From Myxococcales bacterium (GTDB taxonomy: Bacteria; Myxococcota_A; Polyangia; Fen-1088): a DNA stretch of 64,000 nt. The notes below the pieces were generated by a model. It made no database searches and had not been told where the DNA came from. It saw nothing but the letters and a program-made list of their open reading frames with translations. This document shows, piece by piece, positions 53,546 to 62,556 of this stretch. The position numbers and the translations under genes were made by a program. Where the stretch lies: contig JAGTJU010000002.1 in NCBI GenBank assembly GCA_022184915.1, forward strand, positions 806,001 through 870,000. The letters are read 5' to 3'. Position 1 is the first letter of the stretch. Each line of letters starts with the position of its first letter.

Positions 53546-54710
53546 TCAGGAGATCCTGCGCGTGAGCCTCTGCTCGCGTTCGATGCTCTCGAAGAGCGCG
53601 CGGAAGTTTCCGGCGCCAAAGCCGCGAGAGCCTTTCCGCGAAATGATCTCGAAGAAAAACGGTCCGGCGTCCCGGTCTTGGAAAAACGCCGCGGCTTCCT
53701 TCAAAAAAATCTGAAGCAAGTACTGCTCCGGGCCCTCGCCGTCGACCAAGATCTCGAGCGCCTTCAGGGTGAGGAGGTCTTCGTCGATCCCGATGCCGAG
53801 CCGTGTGAGCCGCTCGGGGAGCAGGTCGTAGTAGCTGGCGGGCGTGGGCATGAACGCGACGCCGTTGCTTCGCAGGCCGCGCACGGTGTTCACGATGTCG
53901 CCCACCGAGAGGGCTGCGTGTTGCACGCCGTCGCCGCGGTGATCCTCGGCGGAAAACGTTAATCTGCGATTGTTTGAAGAAGGGGCGCAGGGGCTCGTTG
54001 CAAGCGAACTTGAGTCCAGAGTGCGGGTCCCACATGACCACCGACTTGAGCCCGGACCCGTGCGCGCCGTTTCGCGCCACGTCCTCGGTGTGAAACTTCA
54101 CGTCCCAGAAGCGTTGCCAGCCCATGACGTGTTCCATCCACAGGAGCGCTGGGCTCATCGTTTGAAAGTTGCTGGTCACGTGGTCGATGGCCCCAAAGCC
54201 GAACCGGTTGGTGCCGCCCTGGGGAGCGTCGTGCATGACGAACCCCGGAAAGAGTGACCGGAACCCGCGCCGTTCGATGAAGCGAAAGGTGGTGTCTCCG
54301 AAGGGGGAGGTGATGGAAAACATGGCGAGTGTGCCGCCCTCGTCCGTGAAGCGCTCGATGTCGGAAATGATTGTGCCGCCTCGCGCTTCGATGAGGGAAA
54401 ACGTGCGGGCAAGGTCCTCCACGGCAAAGGTCAATGTGCCCACACCTTCCGGGTGTTTGCGCAAATACCGAAAGGCGCGCCCGCCTTCGCCGGCGGGTGC
54501 ACAAACGAGGATCGTGGCCCGGCCTGCCTGAAACAGGGCGGCGTTTTGGTGCCCGCGTGCCACCAGGTCGGCACCCGCCACGCCGAGCTCGGTGAAGTCG
54601 AGTTGGTCGCGCAGAAAACGCCTTACCCGCTCGAGATCGTGAACGTAGTAGGTGAGCGCCTCGAGTCTCGTGATGCCGAGCGATCGCTCCGCCCGTGCCT
54701 CGTAGCTCAT
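53546..54710 (-). pseudogene. hppD: 4-hydroxyphenylpyruvate dioxygenase, interrupted by one extra base
   Basis: The product would be a 387-residue HPPD making homogentisate. The N-terminal part is clear (A-L-T-Y-Y-V-H-D-L-E-R) with the first iron His in I-D-H-V-T. At about 53948-53956 a single extra base, seen as CC on the coding strand, shifts the frame; removing it gives N-V-F-A-E-D-H-R-G-D-G-V-Q-H-A-A-L. That restores the second His and then P-F-F-F-E-I with the glutamate ligand, up to the stop at 53546. As written, the product lacks two iron ligands. Since tyrosine degradation otherwise looks complete with hmgA, sequencing error and real decay are both possible. Confidence 0.85.
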
Positions 54711-54737
54711 GGCGGTCCTTTCGTACGCGGGTCCTCG

Positions 54738-54781
54738 GGAGCCGATATCTCGGCTCCTCAGCTCCGTGACTTACAAGTATA
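54738..54781 (-). promoter_or_regulatory. Candidate promoter/leader of hppD with perfect hairpin
   Basis: Upstream of hppD on the minus strand lies a TATACT at 54781-54776 that could be a -10 box, although no good -35 precedes it. Next comes the perfect hairpin GGAGCCGA/TCGGCTCC (54738-54757) with a TATC loop, ending 28 bases before the start codon. The hairpin could instead terminate the B12 operon read from the right. Confidence 0.35.
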
Positions 54782-54814
54782 TGGTGGCCGCAGGCCGAAG
54801 GCCGGGCAAGCGAA

Positions 54815-55606
54815 TCAATCGGAAGCCAGGGGAGCAAAGCCCCAGGCGCCCCCCGGCACGACGTCCACGCGATAGACTTCGCGCACCAGCGCGGGTGTGA
54901 GTACCTCAGGGACAGGGCCGTAGGCGAGGCGCTTGCCTTCGTGCAGTACTGCCACGCGGGCCGCCACGGCTTTCACTTCGGCCAGGGGGTGCAGGACCAC
55001 CAAGAGGCTGCGCCCCTCGGCCGCCAGGCGGGTGAACAAATCCAGGAGCTCGAGCACATGGGCAAGGTCCAGTCCTGCCGTGGGCTCGTCGAGGAGCAGC
55101 ACGGGGGCCTCGGTCGCGAGGCCGCGCGCGATCAATACCCGGTGTTTTTCGCCGTGCGACAGGGAGGTAAAGGCCCGCGGGGCGAGCGTCTTCACGTCGG
55201 TGGCCACGAGCGCGTCGTCGATGGCGGCAAGGTCGGCCCGCGAGAGTCCACTGAGTGCTGCGCGATGAGCGAGCCGTCCCTGCGCGACCACGTCAAACAC
55301 CGGCAGGGGCGCGTCGAGCGCGCTTTGTTGCGGCACGTAGGCCACGTGCCGCGCGCGGGCGCGGCGATCCAGCGCGTCGAGGGCTCGTCCCTTCACGAGC
55401 ACCTGTCCCGAAAAGGGCAGCACGCCCGCGAGAGCCTTGAGCAAGGTGGTCTTGCCCGAGCCGTTCGGTCCAATGAGCGCCGTGACGACGCCCGCATCGA
55501 CCTCGAGATCGACGTGGTCGAGCACACGGCGCGGCCCCCGATCGACACACAGCCCCCGCGCTTGAAGCGCCGGCGTCGGCGGGGGGGCCGTGCGGGGCGG
55601 GAGCAT
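54815..55606 (-). CDS. btuD: ABC transporter ATP-binding protein, B12/siderophore type
   Basis: A 263-residue ATPase of the FecE/BtuD class. Walker A is G-P-N-G-S-G-K-T-T, the Q-loop is Y-V-P-Q-Q-S, the signature is L-S-H-G-E (usually L-S-G-G-E), Walker B is V-L-L-L-D-E-P-T-A-G-L-D, and the H-loop is V-L-H-P-L. It begins three bases after the propeller-lipoprotein stop. With the permease and binding protein encoded at 59.4-61.4 kb it would complete a vitamin B12 importer. The B12 assignment rests on the cobalamin riboswitch upstream; by sequence alone an iron-siderophore role would be equally good. Confidence 0.88.
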   Translation of the reverse strand: MLPPRTAPPPTPALQARGLCVDRGPRRVLDHVDLEVDAGVVTALIGPNGSGKTTLLKALAGVLPFSGQVLVKGRALDALDRRARARHVAYVPQQSALDAPLPVFDVVAQGRLAHRAALSGLSRADLAAIDDALVATDVKTLAPRAFTSLSHGEKHRVLIARGLATEAPVLLLDEPTAGLDLAHVLELLDLFTRLAAEGRSLLVVLHPLAEVKAVAARVAVLHEGKRLAYGPVPEVLTPALVREVYRVDVVPGGAWGFAPLASD

Positions 55607-55609
55607 CGT

Positions 55610-56897
55610 TTAGTACCAGGCGATCTGCCGCGGGGGCAGCGCGAGGCTTGGGCTCGTGACGATCGCCGCCAAGGGCGTGAGGGCCGACGCCGCATCCACG
55701 GCGAAGACCCGCACCTGCGGGGTGCTCGCGGAACCGTCGGCGACGTAAAGACGGCTCGTTTCGGGATCGAAGAGCAGGCCGCCGAAGACGAAGCTCTCGC
55801 CTGCGGTGGCAGCGGACGACGCGGTTTGCGAAAGTACGCTCGCCGTCCACAGTTGGTCCGTGGCGGGTCCGCCGAAGTCACCGTTCGTGACTGCGAAGAA
55901 CCGGTCGGCGTCGCGCGCGGCCAACGAAGTCTGCGCCACGCTGCGGTTGCCGAACAGCCGAGCAGCGACGATGAGCGAGGTTCCCGTGCGCGCGTCCACG
56001 CGGGCTACGCCTGCGAAGTCGACGCTCTGCAGCCCGTCCGAGAAGGCGCCGCCGCAGGCGATCATGAGTGTTTCGGGTCCCACCACCACCATCTCGCCAC
56101 AGTTTTTCAGGGTGGGCAGCGAGATCACGGACGTGACCTGGTTCGTAGTTGGATCCACCACGGCGATGCGCCCGGGGCCCGCGGACGCAAAATCCTGGCT
56201 GAGGTGGTTCAAGCTGACGTAGAGCTTGCCTCCCAGCGCGATCACGCGATCGGGGCGGGGGAAAAAAAGCGTTGCTCGTGGTGGTGGTGGTCAGGTCGAT
56301 GCGGGCCACGGGCGTGCCGAGTTGTGCATCGATCACCAGCAGATCGCTACCGCCTGCAAAGGGGTTTTCGGCAGTGGCTGCGGTGGGGCTGGATTCGTAG
56401 CGGGTGACGTAGGTAGGGCCTCCGGCCACGGTGACCACGTCGTGAGGGTTGGCAGCAAAGCCGGTTCCCACTTTGACCTGACGGCGCGGCGTACAGGTGA
56501 CCGGGTCCAAATAAGTGAGGGTGGCCGCGCCTCGGTCGATGAGCACGACCTCGCCGTTGGCAGCGGGCTGCGAGGGCAACGTCACATCCCCCGACAACGC
56601 AAGGTTCAGCGTGGCCGAAACGCTACCGGAGTGGAGGCAGTCCCCCTTCGTCAGGCCTCCGTTCCTGTCGAGCAGCGACACACTCGTGCTTTGGTAATCG
56701 CTGTGCACCACCACGAAGCCTTGGGGGACGAGGGCGGGTGCGGTGTCTGGCGACGCGGCATCGCCGCCCGCGTCGTTCAGGGGAGCCGCGTCGTCGAGCG
56801 GCACGAAGGCGATGTCCTCCTCACAGGCGGACAGCCCGCATGCGAGCGTGAGCGCGAGCGTCCAACGCACCGAAAGCAAATCACGTGATCGACTCAA
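55610..56897 (-). pseudogene. Beta-propeller (YncE/BtuG-like) lipoprotein, interrupted by one extra base
   Basis: The corrected product has 428 residues. The start is TTG 56897, overlapping the receptor stop, with AAGGAGAG just upstream. A signal peptide ends in lipobox L-S-A-C. The remainder is a series of beta-propeller-like units (N-G-E-V-V-L-I-D-R-G, G-R-I-A-V-V-D-P-T-T-N-Q-V, S-R-L-Y-V-A-D-G). At 56257-56268 a run of five G and seven A has one base too many; removing it joins S-N-A-F-F to P-R-P-D-R-V-I-A-L-G-G. BtuG of Bacteroides is a propeller lipoprotein encoded beside btuB that captures B12 at the surface. A comparable role here is inferred from position, lipobox and fold. Confidence 0.75.
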
Positions 56898-58994
56898 TTG
56901 ATCTCTCCTTGGGACGAAGCGGCCGGTAGCCGCGTGGGGGGGCTGGTCCATTCCAGCGTGAAAAACAGAGAGCGGCCCGGCAAAGGAAAGCCGGCGAGAT
57001 CCAGGGCGGGGGTATTTGTGAGGTTCACCGCGCTGGCCACGAGACGAACACCGGAGTCGTCGTGGGCCAAAGAGGCGCCGGCGCCGAAGAGCAGGCGCTT
57101 GGGAACCCGGACCACGTTCGCGGGGTCGCGGTAGTTGCCCGCCGTGAAGTCGACATCGGCATAGACGCCGCACCGAAGAGCAAAAGGGAGCCGCAGCTCG
57201 CGCAGCTCGGGGCGTAGGTACGCGCGGGCCTGGGGCCGAAACGGCAGCTGTTTGCCCACCCGCGCGGCCGCGTCCGAGCTGTCCACGGCCCGCGTGAGGG
57301 TGACCTGCGCAGCCATACGCAAGTGGGGGCCGAAGCGGAGGCTCGCTGCCGTTTCGAGGCCTTGAATGCGCGCTGCGCCCACGTTGGCAGCACGGGCCTG
57401 GCCCCGGGCGTTCTGCTGGAACTGAATGAGGTCCTCGGCCCAGGCAACGAAGAACGCTGTATCGGTGTCGATCGCTAGCCGGCGCCGCTCGAAGTGCAGC
57501 CGCACGCCCACGTCGGCGTTGGTCCCCGTTTCCGGTCTCAGGAGGGGGTTGGGCTGCAGATAACCCGTGTTGCCGTAACGCTCGGTGGTCGAGGGGGGCG
57601 CGGACGTAGCGGCCTACGTTGGCGCGCAAGCTCACGTGGTCCGTGGGGTGCTGCACGGCGGAGAGGCGCAGCACGGGCAACACCGTGAGGGCGGGTGCGG
57701 TCGTCGCGGTGGTGGTCGTAAACGTGTCGCGATAGGTGAAGACGTCGCGGGAGGCTTCGATCCGTGCCGAGGGCGCTACTTCGAGACGGGCGCTCGGGAA
57801 CCAGACGCTGGGTTCGAGACCTGCGGCCACGAAGGTGCGCGTGCCGGGGGCACCGGTGGGCACGCGCTTGAAGGCGTCCTGGGGCACGAAGCGCTCGTGC
57901 CTGCTGTCCAGCACGGCACGCACACGCAGCCGAGCGCCCACGGGTTTCATGACCCGCACCGTGCCACCCGCGGCCACGTGGCTGTCGCTCGTCAAGGTGG
58001 GCGCGGGCGCGAGCTCGCCCAGCTTGTCCGAGAAGCTCTGCCACATGTGCAACACGTACACGTTGGCGCGCAGGTGGCTGGCGTCGCCGAGCTCGCCGCG
58101 GCTTTCGTAGGCCACCTGGGCGGTCTGCCGATGAGACGAAAGGCGGGTGTGCTGCCCGGGAAAGGCGGCGAGCCCGGGAATGCCCTGGCGCCGATGGTCG
58201 AACGACGCCGAGACCGTGACCGACCGCGCCCCGGGCAGGGGCAAAGCCACGCGCAACAAACCATCCCGCTGCGCCAGGTCATTGTTGAGGCGGGTGCTCC
58301 GGATGTCGTCGCTGGGGTCGAAACTCGTGAACCGGTCGTCGGCGTAGCTGAAGTTGCCTTGCCAGCCCAGGCTCGACAGCGCCGCGAACACCGAGGCACG
58401 GCGATGCACATAGGCCCCCGACAGCGCCAAGCTTCGTGTGCCCCACGAGCCCACGCCCGCCGCCCCCGAGATGCGGCTTTCGCGCGGGGTCTGGGTGCGG
58501 ACGGCCATGATGCCGCCCACGCCCGAAGCCCCAAACTCGAGCGGGCTCACGTTTTTGAAGATTTCAAGCCGCTCGAGGCCCCATACGGGAATGAACCCAA
58601 GGTCCACGCCGCCCCCCGTGGCGAGGTTGAGCGGGATGTCGTCCACGTACACTTGCACCTGGCTGGGCGTAGAGCCCCGCACGGAGAGCGTCGCCAGGGC
58701 GCCTTGCCCCCCGTAGCGGGTCACGGCGACACCGGGCAGTTCCGCCACCAGCTGTTCCACCGTCTCTGCGCTGCGCGCGGTGCGATCGGAGTTCACCACG
58801 GCCACCGAGGCCGCTTCGTCGACCCGGCTCTCGAAGGCGGCCGGAGCGGCGACCACGGTTTCGTAAGTGGGTGCGCTCCCGCCAGGCTCGGCGCGTGCCA
58901 CGCCCGGCGCTGCCAGCAGCACCCAAACAAACAGCCGTGTTATAGGAGCAACCCGCGCGTCCTTCGCACGCTGGCTGCAACGTTCCTTCGACAT
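56894..58994 (-). pseudogene. btuB: TonB-dependent outer-membrane receptor (BtuB-like), interrupted by one extra base
   Basis: The corrected product has about 699 residues: signal peptide, TonB-box-like Y-E-T-V-V, a plug domain (V-E-Q-L-V-A-E-L-P-G-V, then V-D-D-I-P-L-N-L) and a 22-strand-type barrel. At 57594-57599 a run of six G on the plus strand has one base too many; with five, R-Y-V-R-A-P continues into S-T-T-E-R-Y-G-N-T-G-Y-L. A cobalamin riboswitch precedes the gene, so cobalamin is the likely ligand. The start codon lies just after the T-run of the riboswitch terminator, and the only SD-like G-run is inside that hairpin. Without correction the barrel would lose its last third. Confidence 0.85.
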
Positions 58995-58995
58995 G

Positions 58996-59027
58996 AAAAA
59001 CCCCCGCCGGCAACGAAGGGGCGGGGG
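58996..59027 (-). terminator. Riboswitch expression platform: intrinsic terminator directly before the receptor gene
   Basis: On the minus strand CCCCCGCC (59027-59020) and GGCGGGGG (59008-59001) form an 8-bp GC stem followed by TTTTT. The receptor ATG begins at 58994. The G-run of the stem is also the only Shine-Dalgarno-like sequence, so the hairpin can both end transcription and hide the ribosome site. Confidence 0.8.
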
Positions 59028-59089
59028 CAGACGGATGGCGAACCCTCCGTGCGCACCCGTCTTCTCCGAGACGGCATCGAGCGTCGTGC

Positions 59090-59262
59090 TTGCAGGCAGG
59101 TCTCCTGGCTGAGGGGTGACACGCGCAGCGTGCCGTGGCTCTCCAACCTTCCCAAACGCAGAGGCGTTCAGTGGTCGTTCCGGTTGCCCGGGGAAAAACC
59201 GTTGCCCTTTCACAGTGGCGGGACCGCGCCGGATTCTCACCGGCTTCCCTTTTAAGAAACGA
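59090..59262 (-). promoter_or_regulatory. Cobalamin (B12) riboswitch
   Basis: The minus strand has the conserved cobalamin aptamer parts in order: GGGAAGCCGGTGAGAATCC, then CCCGCCACTG (59222-59213 region), and about 100 bases later the B12 box AGCCAGGAGACCTGCC (59110-59095). Spacing and sequence match the Rfam cobalamin riboswitch. Binding of adenosylcobalamin or a related cobamide should shut off the downstream genes through the terminator at 58996-59027. The regulated genes are the TonB-dependent receptor, the propeller lipoprotein and the ABC ATPase. This explains most of the 390-base gap between btuF and the receptor. Confidence 0.95.
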
Positions 59263-59339
59263 CCCGACCGTGCCGAAGCGCGGCTGGAACCCGTTTCCAC
59301 CTGCAAGACCTATTCAGTTTTCAAACAGGGCCGGAACGT

Positions 59340-59373
59340 ACAGCCGGACCGTGAGACAAGTCAAGCCGGCTGT
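59340..59373 (-). terminator. Hairpin after btuF
   Basis: ACAGCCGG and CCGGCTGT make a perfect 8-bp stem 12 bases after the btuF stop. It probably separates the btuCF transcript from the riboswitch-led transcript. A TTGACT on the minus strand inside its loop region could be the -35 of the latter. Confidence 0.45.
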
Positions 59374-59384
59374 GGGGGGCCGGG

Positions 59385-60416
59385 TCAGGGCGGCGAAAGC
59401 GCGTCGCCCTGTAACGCGGGCCGGCTCGCGAGCGCTGCGGCGAGCGCCTCCGCGGCGTCGAGCACGCTCAACCCCGGATCTGTCAACAGAGGGGCTGGCA
59501 GTTCGATGAAGCGGTCTGGGTGCATGCAGGCGCCGAGGCCTGCAAGCCCGGGGTGATGGCACAAAGTTGCGCGCATGCCCGCCTGGGTGACCACCACGTG
59601 AGGATCGAGCGCCAAAAGATCCTCGTGGGTGTAGGCAGGCCATCCTGCGAAGGCGATCGCCGCTCTGTCTTCGAGGCCGGCAAGGCTGAGCACGTCGTGC
59701 AAGCTCGAGCCCACCGTCCCTCCGTACATCTTGCCGCCGTGGATGCCCACGTAGAGGGCCCCCAGGCGATGTCGCCGCTCGACCTGTCCCAAAGTGGCCA
59801 CGCGGTTGTCGATCCGCGCCTGCAGCGCCGCGCCCCGGGCCGGAACGGCCAGGAGCTGGGCGAGCGTGTTCACGTTGGACCGCAGGGTCGTCAGGCCCTC
59901 CATGGGCCCGAGGTCGAAGACCGCCACGCCGGCCCGTCGCAGGCGCTCGACGTGGCCTCGGCTGGCCATACCGTTCACGATGAACAGGTCCGGATGCAGC
60001 GCGAGCAGCCCTTCGAGGTCTTCGAGGGCCGCCAGGTGCGGGTGGTTTGCATAGCGGTGGGCCTCCGGTAGCTGGCTCGCGTAGGGTGAAAACGCGGCGA
60101 TGCGCCCAGGCTCGAGCAGCTCCAGCAGCAGACGGTCCGCCACGATGTTGCCGCTCACGATCCGCTCGTACGGCTGCGCGGAGATCAGGGTTCCGCTGGC
60201 GTCGCGGAGGCCCCGGCACGGGGGGGTCGGGCAGGACGTGTCAGGCATGGGCAGGAGCCCCTCCGTTGCGGGGGCCTCGGCGGGGGGCGCGGCGCCTGGC
60301 GCGAACGCCAGACCCGCGAAGGCCGCGACGCCGCTTGCGAGCAGCAGACCCAGCACGTTGAGACCATCGAGGCGCCGGTGGACGCCGCGGAAGAGGCGGG
60401 GCAAGGGCTCACCCAT
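59385..60416 (-). CDS. btuF: Periplasmic B12-type ABC substrate-binding protein (BtuF-like)
   Basis: A 343-residue protein. An N-terminal hydrophobic segment (about residues 19-40) serves as signal anchor. The mature part is a class III periplasmic binding protein: V-S-G-N-I-V-A-D-R-L-L-L-E-L, then P-D-L-F-I-V-N-G-M, L-G-P-M-E-G-L-T-T-L and H-V-V-V-T-Q-A-G-M. This fold binds cobalamin or siderophores. Its start overlaps the end of the permease gene by eight bases, so the two are coupled. The B12 assignment comes from the adjacent riboswitch and BtuB-like receptor. Confidence 0.88.
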   Translation of the reverse strand: MGEPLPRLFRGVHRRLDGLNVLGLLLASGVAAFAGLAFAPGAAPPAEAPATEGLLPMPDTSCPTPPCRGLRDASGTLISAQPYERIVSGNIVADRLLLELLEPGRIAAFSPYASQLPEAHRYANHPHLAALEDLEGLLALHPDLFIVNGMASRGHVERLRRAGVAVFDLGPMEGLTTLRSNVNTLAQLLAVPARGAALQARIDNRVATLGQVERRHRLGALYVGIHGGKMYGGTVGSSLHDVLSLAGLEDRAAIAFAGWPAYTHEDLLALDPHVVVTQAGMRATLCHHPGLAGLGACMHPDRFIELPAPLLTDPGLSVLDAAEALAAALASRPALQGDALSPP

Positions 60417-61434
60417 GGAAGATCCCCCGTCGTCCTCTCAGCAAGAGCACGAGAAACACGGGTGCCCCGATGAGGCCCGTCACCACGCCCAGGGGCACTT
60501 CACTGCGCGCAGGCAACACGCGACAAAGCACGTCACACGCCGCCACGAAGGTCCCGCCCGCCAGGGCTGCGGCGGGCACGAGCCGTCTGTGCTTCACCCC
60601 TGCAAACGGCCGCAGAGCGTGCGGCACGACCAGGCCCACGAAACCCACCGTACCGGCCACCGCCACGGCCGCGCCCGTCATGACCGCCGTCCACACCACG
60701 ATCCAGCGGCGCAGCGAAGCGACCTCCACGCCGAGCGTGGCGGCCTCGTCCGCCCCCGACAGCATGGCGTCGAGCGAGCGGCCCCAGAACCACGCGGCGG
60801 AGGTGCCCGCCAGGACGAAAGGCACGGCGATCAAGATGGTCCGGGGGCCCACACCGCTCACGTCCCCCAAGGTGAAGGCCATCATGGCGCGGGCCAGCTC
60901 CCAGCGCTCCTGGGCGAGCGAAGCCAAAAACGCGCCTGCGCTGATGAACAGCGACGACAGCAAAAAGCCCGTGAGCAGCAGCACCACGAGATCGGTATCG
61001 CTCCGGCTGACGAGCAACAGGATCAACAGCGCCAGCCACGCCCCGGCGATGCAGCCGAGGGGTAGTCCCAGCTCCGGGGGCAGGAGGCCGCCCGCGAAGG
61101 TACTGGACGCCAGCAGCGCCACACGCCCGCCCAGCGCCGCTCCCGCCGTGGTGCCCAGCACCGAGGGGCTCGCGAGAGGGTTGCGGAACAGCCCCTGCAC
61201 CATCACGCCGCCCACGGCCAAAGCAACGCCCGAGACGAACGCAGCGCAGAAGCGCCACGCCCGCAGAGTGAGCAGGGTTTGCCGGAGACCTTCGTCTCCC
61301 AAGCTGGTGCGCCCAAACACGAGCGAAGCCAGCGCCGTGAGCACGGTCAACGCACCCAGCACGCCGTAGAGACACGTGGGGGAGAGCAGCCCCCCCTCGC
61401 GACGCGGAGGGCCCGCTGTCTCGGCATTCGCCAT
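60409..61434 (-). CDS. btuC: FecCD-family ABC permease (BtuC-like)
   Basis: A 341-residue permease from ATG 61434 (a GTG at 61446 is possible), with about ten hydrophobic helices. Family landmarks are R-F-C-A-A-F-V-S-G-V-A-L-A-V-G-G-V-M-V-Q-G, N-P-L-A-S-P-S-V-L-G, and near the end G-F-V-G-L-V-V-P-H and G-V-V-T-G-L-I-G-A-P-V-F. It would move B12 across the inner membrane using the ATPase encoded at 54.8 kb. It lies 34 bases downstream of the SprT/DUF2786 gene on the same strand and is not downstream of the riboswitch. Confidence 0.9.
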   Translation of the reverse strand: MANAETAGPPRREGGLLSPTCLYGVLGALTVLTALASLVFGRTSLGDEGLRQTLLTLRAWRFCAAFVSGVALAVGGVMVQGLFRNPLASPSVLGTTAGAALGGRVALLASSTFAGGLLPPELGLPLGCIAGAWLALLILLLVSRSDTDLVVLLLTGFLLSSLFISAGAFLASLAQERWELARAMMAFTLGDVSGVGPRTILIAVPFVLAGTSAAWFWGRSLDAMLSGADEAATLGVEVASLRRWIVVWTAVMTGAAVAVAGTVGFVGLVVPHALRPFAGVKHRRLVPAAALAGGTFVAACDVLCRVLPARSEVPLGVVTGLIGAPVFLVLLLRGRRGIFHG

Positions 61435-61468
61435 GAGGCTCGTCACGCGAGGCGCATCCCCGGGCGCT

Positions 61469-62554
61469 TCAGCCGCCGCTCGTCAGAAGATGCCCGCGGT
61501 CCTTGGTCTCGGCCGTAACCGGCCGCGACAGCACGATCTCCTGCCCCGCGCGGTGCCCGCTGAGGTAGGCCTCGTTGACGTGAACCGAGGCCGCGGCACT
61601 CGACACCCGGCGGGGGTAGCGCCGGTGGTAGTAGGCCGAGAGCTGGGGGTCGCCTTTCCACACCAGGCCCTCCTGGCGGGTCTCCACCACGCCGGAATTG
61701 AGCTTGAGGGAAAAGCCGCGCATGACGCCCAGGACGAACAGGCGCCGGTCGGCATCGGAGCGAATGCCGTGCGCGCGCTTGTGCTGTTTCCACAGCCGCT
61801 CGGCCGTTTGAGTGAGGAAGTCATGCACCCAGGCCGCCACGTCGAGGTTGCTGGGCGTTCCGCACAGCTCCAGGATCCACGAGTCCTTGCCCTGTTCCAC
61901 GACGAAGTAAGGCACCCAGATCGGCAGCACGAAGAAAAAACGCTCGAGCAGGTTGGCCAGGGCCTTCTCCGCGGCCGTGCGCCGTGCCTTCGGCACACCC
62001 ACGTGGCGAAACGAATAGCCTTCACGCGCGGCCGCCGCCGCAGACTCCACGTTGTGCTTGAGCATCAGCCGCTGCGCTTGCTTCATGGCCACTTCGGCCT
62101 CGTGAAGGTTGGGGCTTTCGGCCAGCGCGAGCAGCTTGGCGATCCGTCGCAGGATGGGGCTCTCTTCGCCGGGGCCGCCCGGTGGTTGCCCCGCGGCCGT
62201 GGCGTCGAACCCGTGCTGGGCACAGACCTGCTGGAAGGTGGGCCCGTGCGGGGGCTCGGTGGTGGCGCCCAGAGCTTCGTGCGCATACTGGTGCGCCATT
62301 TCGTGCTTCAGCACCTCTTTGACTTGCGTCCAGGGGGCGCCCGCTACGAAGTCGCGCGAGAAGGACAGGCTGCGGTCCTCCAGGTTCCAACTGCCGAGGC
62401 GGCTGCCGCCGTCGTGAAGCCCAAGGACCGGGCGCCGCAAGGCATTGCGAAAGTGCTGGTAGTTCACCGTGTCCCAGGCGTGGGCGAGCGCATGCAGCAA
62501 AGCGCGTTCAAGCTCTGCGTTGAGCTGGCCTGCGTGCGCGCGGCTGCCCGGCAT
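61469..62554 (-). CDS. SprT-like metallopeptidase-fold protein with DUF2786 domain
   Basis: A 361-residue protein from ATG 62554. The N-terminal part carries a zinc-protease motif H-E-M-A-H-Q-Y-A-H-E (H-E-x-x-H) within a SprT-like arrangement. A DUF2786 segment follows near residues 130-170 (I-L-R-R-I-A-K-L-L-A-L-A-E-S-P-N). The last 180 residues contain F-F-F-V-L-P-I-W-V-P-Y-F and C-G-T-P-S-N-L-D-V-A. SprT/Spartan proteins act on DNA-bound or unfolded proteins in some organisms; the bacterial DUF2786 combination is uncharacterised. It starts two bases after the UPF0016 stop and is followed by btuC. Confidence 0.8.
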   Translation of the reverse strand: MPGSRAHAGQLNAELERALLHALAHAWDTVNYQHFRNALRRPVLGLHDGGSRLGSWNLEDRSLSFSRDFVAGAPWTQVKEVLKHEMAHQYAHEALGATTEPPHGPTFQQVCAQHGFDATAAGQPPGGPGEESPILRRIAKLLALAESPNLHEAEVAMKQAQRLMLKHNVESAAAAAREGYSFRHVGVPKARRTAAEKALANLLERFFFVLPIWVPYFVVEQGKDSWILELCGTPSNLDVAAWVHDFLTQTAERLWKQHKRAHGIRSDADRRLFVLGVMRGFSLKLNSGVVETRQEGLVWKGDPQLSAYYHRRYPRRVSSAAASVHVNEAYLSGHRAGQEIVLSRPVTAETKDRGHLLTSGG

Positions 62555-62556
62555 CG

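Noticed and set aside
55878-59306. Single open frame of 1142 codons spanning receptor and lipoprotein genes
   Set aside because: The middle third is nonsense created by the frameshift in the receptor. The true receptor C-terminus and lipoprotein are separate genes.
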